DNA from: Amphibalanus amphitrite
Lineage: Eukaryota; Arthropoda; Thecostraca; Balanomorpha; Balanidae
DNA: 64,000 bases
Direction of reading: 5' to 3'
NCBI RefSeq assembly: GCF_019059575.1
Contig: NW_024882302.1
Coordinates: forward strand, 1-64,000
Position numbers and translations under genes: made by a program. Each line of letters opens with the position of its first letter. Within the stretch, counting starts at the first letter, position 1. The notes under the pieces were generated by a model, which searched no databases, was not told the DNA's origin, and worked only from the letters and a program-made list of their open reading frames with translations. Positions 56,324 through 64,000 of this stretch are shown here, one piece after another.

Positions 56324-56440
56324 CTGTGAAGTTGCCGCCCATGATGACGATGTCGCCGACGTTGCTGCTGAACTCCGGGTCGAGGCGCGTCGCCAGAGCA
56401 ACTGTGGTGAGCGGAGCCAGAGCCAAAATGGCCAGCTCGC
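56324..56440 (-). CDS. inosine/uridine-preferring nucleoside hydrolase, internal exon
   Basis: 117-nt minus-strand exon encoding ELAILALAPLTTVALATRL, then DPEFSSNVGDIVIMGGN. This is the family's LALGPLTNIA helix and IMGG strand. The acceptor is GCTGTCCCCAG|GC and the donor ACAG|GTGAGC. One base is left over, completing Gly with the first two bases of the exon at 22448, to give MGGNFTG-LGN. That exact phase match over ~33.9 kb is strong evidence for one gene. Upstream exons with the metal-binding DxDxGxDD motif are beyond the window or lost. The intron hosts the deubiquitinase on the same strand. Confidence 0.85.
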
Positions 56441-56994
56441 CTGGGGACAGCGCAGCCGGTCAGCTGGGGGTGCGCCTAGAAGCTGGTAGGGACAATGATG
56501 TCGACACTGCTTACGCGCTTTATGCAAACAAGTAACAAAAGGCTACTTTGATAAATTGCATATGCGCACTGGGACATACGCGGTCTTTTGCTTTAGCATA
56601 TGCCGAAGTATGCCTTTAGCATTAGCGCGGTAAAAGCTTTTTGGATTAAACCGCATAATGTTAAAGGCAATTGGACAAAGGTTTCGGCCCATGGGCAAAA
56701 CATTTTACTAGCGAACTTTTGAAGCATTTCCTGAGAAAGAGAAACCTGCCAAAGCAAAGAAAAACTTCGTTTAATAATGATGAAACAAAGACATTGATCA
56801 AACATCCAAAACTGTATTTCGGTAAGACACTGACGCAAGTGCATGCAGTCGGGCACTAATCTATGAGTCTTTAAATTGGTGGTTTACCAAGTAATGCGCG
56901 GTTCGTTCACTTTGCTCGACGAACGACAGTTATGTACATATGTACAAGAACCGCCTACTTTCCTGAAACGTTCACGTTTTGGCAGTTGCTGATG
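56441..56994. other. intronic, unassigned
   Basis: Upstream intron side of the hydrolase exon; no gene recognised. Confidence 0.4.
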
Positions 56995-57549
56995 TTAAAA
57001 ACGAAGGTAGCGCCGGGTGCCACGGTGACCTCCGAGGATGACTTCGTCTTTCTTTGTGGCCGGAAACTCTGACCCATTCATGATGCTAGTGCACAGAGCC
57101 CTCTGAACATGCACGTCTGCTACAGCGTAGCGTTTTAGACTCGCCACAGACTTGTGCCCAGTTAGCTGGGCCGTACACATTCCTGTGGCCATCCGGTGTC
57201 TAGAGCTCTTTTTACGTACGTTTTGCGTGCCGAGTGATTGCTTCTTTTTCCTCTGATGCCTGCTTTTTCACACGCTTCTTTGAGGAATGAAGCTAGCTTA
57301 TTTTTCCCCATGGGAGCCTTCTTGTACCCTTGAAAGTTGTGTCTTTCTCTGGGGACTAGCAGTTTTTTACCGCCAAGAAAAATGGACTATCGTCATCCAG
57401 CATTTCCTTTGGGCGGTGTGCGGCAAACTTCTTGTAAGCCTCGATGGGACATCTGCTGGAATCTTCTTCGTTTTTGAAGACTTTTGGGTTGAACGCCCGA
57501 GCACCGGAAGTACTTCCTCCGTCTCGGGTCTTGGTAAGTCGCTCGTTAA
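56995..57549 (-). pseudogene. Crypton-type tyrosine recombinase, C-terminal half
   Basis: On the minus strand, starting at the TTAA, the segment reads NERLTKTRDGG, AFNPKVFKNEE, PIEAYKKFAAHRPKEM and SPFFLAV; after a stop and frameshifts, KAPMGKNKLASFLKEA, SNHSARKTYV and LTGHKSVASLKRYAV. The H-x-x-R and Tyr of the tyrosine recombinase active site are present, as in the Crypton-derived KCTD1/ZMYM-type domains. At least two frameshifts make it inactive. Its N-terminal half, with the first catalytic Arg, lies across the 5-kb insertion at 62515-62734. Confidence 0.82.
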
Positions 57550-58783
57550 CCTTTCAGGCGGTGGGAAGGGCATTTTTTGCCCCCCCCCCCTTAGTTTTTT
57601 TCGATATATCTCGAGAACCGCTGCGCCGATCGTCAGCAAACTTTCAGAACCCTCCCGTGAATACCTATTGCACATTGTGCCAAAAAAAAAAAAAAATCCA
57701 AAGGCTATGATAGGTTGGACGCTCATGACGTCAGAGTGACGTTATTTCTGCCATTTTCGACCCAAAAAAGGGTTTCGCGAGAAGAGCTGTCAGGCCTACA
57801 GCTTTAGAGATACAGAAAAATGTTTCAGACATAAAGGTGTAGAATTTAGGAGGCTACAAAACTACCATGTCGGATTTTTGAATGTTTTGGATTTTGACCC
57901 CCAAAAATTAAAAAAAAAATATTTTTTTTGAATATAATAGCCGAAAAATAAAAAAAATGATTTTCGAAAAACCAGAAGATATGTGATAGTCCTTACCGCC
58001 TTCTATCTACATACCAAATTTGAGATCGATACCGTAAACCGGGGTGAGTTGATATGGATTTTGAGGTTTTTCTAGATTTCTTTAAAAGTCACATTCATTT
58101 TCGGAATTCTTTTTGTGCCAGTTTCATGGCACATGCCTTGGGCAGGCAATCAGCAAAAATGAATAAAAAATGTATATATTAAGCCCCTTTTTTAAAACGC
58201 CAAAGTTCATATCAACTCACCCCCTGGGGGGTGGTGAGTTGATATGGTTTTGGATTTTTCAAAATTTCTCGGCTAAAGAAGCTCAGAGGTGAGTTGATAA
58301 AATGCCAGTGTTTAAAAAAAGAATGTGAGAACACATCCTAAAAGAAACCATCAGAAAAATGGTAGTAGTTTGGCAGCAGACCTCACATTCATGAAAACGC
58401 AATCATGTCCAACACAGCGCTATCAAAATGGCTTGATTTTAGCAGCATCATTTTTTCGTTTTATGATACTTAGTTTTACTTAGAACATTCTGAACTTGGC
58501 TAGTCACGTGTCCTCAAGCCAACGGTATCAAAACTGGCAAAATATTTTGGAATTACAAGTGTATTTTCTTGTAATTAAAACATATTGTCAGTTGCGGGTC
58601 AAGGTTGATATGCCTCTGACAGAGATAATGGATTGAAATGAAAGAATACATATACTTCTGAGCTTTTGTTGACTGGTAGTCAACAAAATATTAATGAAGT
58701 GAAGTGAAGCGAATCTAATTCGGACTGTATTCTATAAGGTGAAATAAGCGACATAAAACAGAATTCGGCATCAAAAGCCAAAA

Positions 58784-59673
58784 TTAACCCTCGCACTTAT
58801 AGGCGGGCGAACGGACCACCTCGGCTTTTCGCACATAACTCGCGCAAAAAGCGGCCGATCACGACGAAACTTTCAGTACCTCTCGAGTTTATCAATTTTA
58901 CACATGTTCTAAAGACTTCATGACCCTGACTCAAATGGTTTTTGACTTGTGACCTGATTCTCGAGACCATGCTTGGCCGGAATCGCGATTTGGCGTAGTC
59001 GGCTCACATTATCCGCGCATTTCCAGTCTTTTTGTGATTGTAACGTCCAAACATGTAAATGATGTTGGTCCCACGCAGTATTGTGGGTGTCAACTGTGAA
59101 GGTCACCTGAAGGTCAGGTCAGGTCATTGACCTGTGGTGACCTCGGTTCACTTTTTGGAGTTTTACATGTTTCTAGGGTATTTTTTTTCGGGCCGATTTC
59201 GAATTTAACATGCATTTGATCATTTATGAAGTAGTTTTAGTGCCTTCGTAACATGTTACGACACCGTCAGTGGTAGCTGACACTTGACACTCCCTATGGA
59301 TAGCCGGCAGGACACCTACTGGTTGACCTGACCTGATCTGACCTGGCCTAAATGTACGAAGACATCTGTGATCAAAACTAACATGATATTCGTGATCAGC
59401 AACAGCCAAAAAATAATAAACTCGCTTTACGAACTTCAAATAACCCCCTATTTTCCCGACTTCTGGGTAATTGACCTGGCCTGGAAGGTTAACCAATGAC
59501 CTAGGACCTTAAAGTTGGTTATCATCGGCTTCCTCGCGTCTCGGGCAACACGCTCATTTTTTCCGCGAAGCTCTAGCTCCACCAGGGGCCAAACGACGAT
59601 GGGATTCCAACGGACCCCCCCCCCCCCCCTATACGTTAAACGCTGGCAAAACACGAATACGGGCGAGGGCTAA
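58784..59673. mobile_element. TTAA-family element, 0.89 kb
   Basis: Left TTAA + CCCTCGCACTTATAGG; right GGGCGAGGG + CTAA. The body is closely related to 61885-61009 and 41440-42300. Poly-C near the right end. Confidence 0.82.
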
Positions 59674-59998
59674 ACACCAGTCAATTTCTTTACATTGTTT
59701 GTTCCATTTCATTTTGTCACTCATTCTCGGTTGGCAACTGCCAAGCAGGAAAACTTATCAGTTTCACGAGATCAGAATTCCCGCGCTGTTAGCCATACAG
59801 AAATGACAGTTCTGTCATTTTCGAAACTACGAATAATTATAACAGTTTTTTAATCTGTATGTAATATAGGTGTTCTATAGTGTTCCTTTGTAGCTTGTAG
59901 GGAGCCATCTTGAGACTTGACAGGGAGTTGTGCTGTGCCTTTTGCATGTTAGGTATGTCCACAGAAGAAAACCTTGGGGTTACTGATGTAAGCTGTCG

Positions 59999-60310
59999 GA
60001 CCTTCGTCCCCGTCTTGAGTTGAGATGTTAGTTTCACAACGTTTCGGCCAGTTACTCTCCGGCCGTCGTCACTCGTCAGGTGTTCTTTGAACCCTCAGAA
60101 GGACCTGGATGTTGGTGGCGGAACGCCGTACGCATCAAACAGTTCGAAAGCTCCTGTAGTCAGCGGGAATCGAACTCGGGTTTCCCCGGTGATGGTCCAC
60201 GGTTGTAACCACTCCACTATCGAGGCGGGTTTGACTACGGCCGGAGAAGTTACTGGGTGAAACGTTGTGAAAGTAACATCTCAACTCAAGACAGGGACGA
60301 AAGTCCGACA
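59999..60310 (-). repeat. foldback with tRNA-like SINE in the loop
   Basis: Arms 59999-60067 and 60238-60310 are inverted (GAGATGTTAGTTTCACAACG and its mirror). The minus strand of 60150-60227 has TAGTGGAGTGGTTACAAC and GAGTTCGATTCCC, A- and B-box-like, so it is tRNA-derived. Confidence 0.75.
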
Positions 60311-60322
60311 ACTAACATCAGT

Positions 60323-60880
60323 GATACTAACAAGCCTCGTCTCAAGCATTCAGAAAAAAAAACTAAAGCTTTTGGGGGGTTGATGGAATGATGTGGGGAA
60401 AGAAAAGGAGAAGAGTTGGTCTAATTGACTTTGTCTTACCTGCAGACCCATATTTCATGCTAATTTGCCTGCCTACCAGCCTGGTATCAGCTTTTATCAT
60501 GCATATCAACTCACCACCTGATGGCATATCAACTCACCACCTGTCACTTTTCTTAAAATTATAAAAGAGCGTTGTTATAGATGAAACCCAAAACTACCTG
60601 GGATCAACAGTAAATTGATGGTAGTTTCTTTCCCAGTGCATGTTGTTTCATGAATATCCACCGTCTTTGCTGTAGGGTGGGGACTTTTCCTTAGTTTCAA
60701 AATCAGAAGAAAAAAAGGACTTTGAAAAAAGTAATGTGTTAAGAAGGCACTGCACCACATGCATGCCTTTCTCAGCTATATGCATCACTTATTGGTTGCT
60801 TCACTTCACAGAAAAATAAAAATGAAAATTGGTTTACAAATGGATGAGCAGCACACATTTTAACATTTTTCGAGCAATTT
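60323..60880. other. interior of TA-duplication element
   Basis: AT-rich; repeats of ATATCAACTCACCACC at 60495-60540; no gene. Confidence 0.5.
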
Positions 60881-61004
60881 ATATCAACTCACCACCCCAT
60901 ATCAACTCACCCCGGTTTACGGTACCTCTTTTTTTGGCCAAGTTATAGCAAAAAACTGGTCAAAATTGATGACGTCAAATTTTCAAACTCAATTTTTAGC
61001 AATT

Positions 61005-61884
61005 CTAGCCCTCGCCCGTATTGGTGTTTTTTTCCAGCCGCGAACGTATAGGGGGGGGGGGGTCCGTTGGACCCCCCCTTGCCGTTTCGCCCCTGATCGA
61101 GCTAGAGCTTCGCGAAAAAAATGAGCGTGCTGCCCGTGACGAGAGGAAGCCGATGATACCCAATTTTGGGGTCCTAGGTCATTGGTTGACCTTGCAGGTC
61201 AGGTCAATGACCCCAAAGGCGGGAAAATCGGGACCTGTTTGAACGTCGTAAAGTGTGGCTGCTATGGGGTTTTTCGGGGTGCTGATCACGAATATCATGT
61301 TAGTTTTGATCACAGATGATGTCTTCATGTATTTAGGCCAGGTCGGGTCAGGTCAGGTCAGGTCAACCAGTAAGGGTATTCGTAGTAGGTGGCAACCGCC
61401 TCTGACAGCCTCGTAACATGTTAGGAAGGCGCCAAAACTACTTCGTAAATGTTCATATGGTTGCTAAATTCGAATTCAGCTCCAAAAACTGGCCTAGAAA
61501 CATGTAAAACTCGAAAAAGTGGACCGAGGTCATCAAAGGTCAATGACCTGACCTGACCTTCAGGTGACCTTGACACCCACCCTAATGCATTGGGGCAACA
61601 TCATATCACATGTTTGAACGCTTGAAACCACGAAAAGACTGCAAACGCGCGGCTAATGCGAGCCGACATACGCCGAATCGCGATTCCGGCCAAACATGGT
61701 CTCGAAAAGTAGGTCACAGGTCAAAGGTCATTTGGGGCAGGGTCATGAAATTTTCAGGGTAGGTGTGAAATTGATGAACGCGAGGGTACTGAAAGTTTCG
61801 TCGCGATCGGCCGCTTTTTACGCGAGTTATTCGCGAAAAACCATGGGGGGGTCCGTTCAACCCCCCTATACGGGCGAGGGCTAG
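61005..61884. mobile_element. TTAA-family element inserted at CTAG
   Basis: Same family ends (CCCTCGCCCGTAT, inverted at the right). The flanking duplicated tetranucleotide is CTAG at 61005-61008 and 61881-61884, preceded by GCAATT. Unoccupied paralogues are near 31383 and 34142. A target variant of the usual TTAA. Confidence 0.82.
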
Positions 61885-62514
61885 ACCTCGTAGTGCAAAA
61901 CAAAGACCATCATTAGACTCCCCGTGACGAGCTGCATCGTATCAATACCCATTTTATGCAAAAATATCAACTTTGAAATTTGACCTTTTTTACCTGACCT
62001 TGACCTGACCTCCACCAGAAAGTGACCTAAATCGTACCAGATGGTCTTATAACCAACACCATTGAGTTGGAAATGAAAAACTGGCCATAAAACATGCATC
62101 GCACAACCTTAGTAAAGTTGGGTTCATGTGGTGACCCTTGGTGACCTTTGGTGACCTGACCTGTGACCTGACCTGGTATGACCAGTGACCTCTAATAGCA
62201 ACATATGTACTGGACAACTGACGCCCTGTCGCTGATTTTCGACAAAATGCGTTTTACTCGGTGTTATAGCGCTTTCCCTAGAAGCCACGGTGAACGGTGA
62301 AACATTTTATCTTTGACCTGACCTGTGACGTCATCGGTGACCCCGAGGCCAATGAAATTTAGTTTTTACTGCCAAATTTGACAGGGCTATCGAACATTGT
62401 TGGAATTTTCCGGATCCGTCCAGTAGTTTCGGAGATACGGGGGGGGGCACAAAATGCCCCCCCCCCCCCCACCGCGCGGTAGGTGGCCGGGAGGCCCACC
62501 GCCTGCCGGGTTAA

Positions 62515-62734
62515 ACTCTAGGTACTCGGACCCTGTCTCATCAGTTTTCAAAACGACGTCTCCCCACTTGAGCTGACGGCTTTCGTCACGCCCCCTGTGA
62601 CCAAACAACATGGTCAGATAAAGCTCAGCGACACTAAGGGAGCTGACACTCTTGTAGGCCTTATATGATGGATTGTGCACCGTTTTGACAGAGTTTATGA
62701 CGAGAGCCGCCCATTGCGAAGTCCTGAAGTCCAT
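62515..62734 (-). pseudogene. Crypton-type tyrosine recombinase, N-terminal half
   Basis: The minus-strand frame from Met 62734 has KAYKSVSSLSVAELYL, then MLFGHRGRDESRQLKWGDVV with the catalytic Arg in the FGxRG block, and TGSEYLEFN. It stops exactly at the TTAA (GAG-TTTAAC) where the 5-kb element begins; after the element the frame picks up as NERLTKTR at 57549. A near-identical start, with its AGGTCA-rich leader, occurs at 45931. Confidence 0.82.
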
Positions 62735-62802
62735 GCTACTGAAAGCCCGATTTCAGGTGTTTGACCTGACCTTGACCCGACCTGTGACCTCAAAATTCAA
62801 CT

Positions 62803-63669
62803 TTAACCCTCGCATGTGTGCGGCGTTTGCCAGCTTCTAATGTGTAGGGGGGGGGGTCGGTTGGACCCCCCCTTGCCGTTTGGCCCCTGATCGAGCTAGA
62901 GCTTCGCGGAAAAAACGAGCGTGTTGCCCGTGACGAGAGAAAGCCGATGATACCCAATTTTAAGGTCCTAGGTCATTGGTTGACCTTCCAGGTCAGGTCA
63001 ATGACCCAAAGTCGGGAAAATCGGGACCTGTTAGAAAGTCGTAAAATGTGGCTGCTAAGGGGTTTTTCGGGGTGCTGATCACGAATATCGTGTTAGTTTT
63101 GATCACAGTCAGGTCAGGTCAGGTCAACCAGTAGGCGTCGTGACGGGTATTCGTAGTACGTGTCAACCACCTCTGACAGCTTCGTTACATGTTACGAAGG
63201 CACCAAAACTACTTCGTAAATGTTCAAATGGTTGCTAAATTCGAATTCAGCTCCAAAAACTAGCCTAGAAACATGTACAGCTCGAAAAAGTGAACCGAGG
63301 TCACCCGAGGTCACCAAAGGTCAATGACCTGACCTGACCTTCAGGTGACCTTGACACCCACCCTAATGCATGGAAGCAACATCAAATCACATGTTTGAAC
63401 GTTTGAAACCACGAAAAGCTTGCAAACGCGCGGCTAATGCGAGCCGATATACGCAGAATCGCGATTCCGGCCAAACATGGTCTCGGAAAAGAGGTCACAG
63501 GTCAAAGGTCATTTGGGTCAGGGTCATGAAATTTTTAGGGTAGGTGTAAAATTGATCAATGTGAGGGTACTGAAAATTTCGTCGCGATCGGCCGCTTTTT
63601 ACGCGAGTTATTCGCGAAAAACCATGGGGGGGTCCATCCGACCCCCCCCCCTACACATGCGAGGGTTAA
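62803..63669. mobile_element. TTAA-ended element, 867 bp
   Basis: TTAA at 62803-62806 and 63666-63669; ends CCCTCGCATGTGT inverted at the right. G/C hairpins, AGGTCA motifs, body as in 61009-61880. Confidence 0.9.
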
Positions 63670-64000
63670 CCCGGCGGCCGCTGGGCCTCCGCGCCACCCG
63701 CCGGCCGCTGGGGGGGGGGGGGCATATAGTTGCCCCCCCTTTACTTCCGCGGCGATATCGTCGCAACGCGAAGAGATAGAGAAACGAAACTTTGCACGCA
63801 TCTTCCTGAATACCTAGCCGAGGTTGTGTCCAAATTTGGTGTCGATCCCATTTGAAATGACGTCACAGTGACGTCATAAGTCAAATTATAGATTTGCGAC
63901 TCTCAGTTTCCTCACGATACATCAGGTATATGGGACCGAATATAAAGGGCCGATTATCGGTTAGGAACTAGATGGAAGTGTACTTAGATGTTTTAGGATG
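63666..64000. mobile_element. left end of a further TTAA element, runs off the window
   Basis: Starts at the shared TTAA with CCCGGCGGCCGCTGGGCC; G/C hairpin near 63710; TGACGTCA pair near 63860. Matches the reverse complement of 20240-20466. Confidence 0.75.

Larger units (their letters stand above)
58032..60922. mobile_element. TA-duplication element with GGTGAGTTGATATG ends
   Basis: Ends CCGTAAACCGGGGTGAGTTG, inverted at the right, flanked by TA (58030-58031, 60923-60924). The host sequence is continuous across it when compared with 31299. The motif GGTGAGTTGATATG recurs several times inside both ends (58235, 60495-60540, 60880). It contains the nested copies listed below; no transposase. 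Confidence 0.82.
57546..62514. mobile_element. TTAA-ended element, 4.97 kb with nested insertions, inside the recombinase gene
   Basis: TTAA at 57546-57549 and 62511-62514. Ends read inward are CCTTTCAGGCGGTGGG and CCCGGCAGGCGGTGGG, with G/C hairpins following. Inside are a TA-flanked element (58032-60922) and a CTAG-flanked copy (61005-61884). Body segments at 57600-58020 and 61885-62500 match 30890-33240. Confidence 0.85.

Overview
This is animal nuclear DNA, most likely from an arthropod and probably a crustacean. The arthropod telomere pentamer (TTAGG)n occurs internally. Gene fragments have metazoan architecture and spliceosomal introns, and nearly everything else is nested transposable elements. 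No prokaryotic operon structure is visible. The species cannot be fixed from sequence alone.

Host-type coding sequence is sparse and lies on the minus strand. Two exons of an inosine/uridine-preferring nucleoside hydrolase sit at 56324-56440 and 22312-22448. They are joined in frame by a ~33.9-kb intron, and the second ends at a 5' splice site that has been tandemly amplified. Inside that intron, same strand, is an intronless USP16/USP45-type deubiquitinase (52003 to 47463). A 1.82-kb transposon with a 9-bp target duplication splits its coding sequence, and it carries a linker frameshift. It is read in frame from the endonuclease end of an RLE-type non-LTR retrotransposon (55070-52004).

Layout: 1-6.4 kb microsatellites, unassigned DNA and a first TTAA-ended element; 6.4-10 kb a hAT-like composite that splits an ORF1/FP-type coding segment and carries a higher-order minisatellite; 10-20 kb TTAA-family elements, a hAT MITE with an exact 8-bp duplication, a 77-bp perfect palindrome and a hAT transposase relic; 20.4-22.4 kb the 26-bp splice-donor array split by a CACTA-like element; 23.7-33.3 kb a TTAA element swollen to 9 kb by a (TA)n-targeted transposon with a dead gene, a giant foldback with a telomeric core, SINE remnants and a CCGACGTCGG-rich element; 36.87-45.53 kb a P-type transposon with 63-bp perfect inverted repeats and a THAP transposase; 47-55 kb the deubiquitinase and retrotransposon; 56-63 kb the first hydrolase exon and a Crypton-type tyrosine recombinase gene cut in two by a 5-kb TTAA element, itself full of nested insertions.

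The dominant theme is one family of piggyBac-like elements, TTAA + CCCKCGCC...GGCGMGGG + TTAA. They have G-run/C-run hairpins just inside each end and bodies packed with AGGTCA/TGACCT half-sites and TGACGTCA palindromes. Paralogous empty sites within the window prove several of the insertions.
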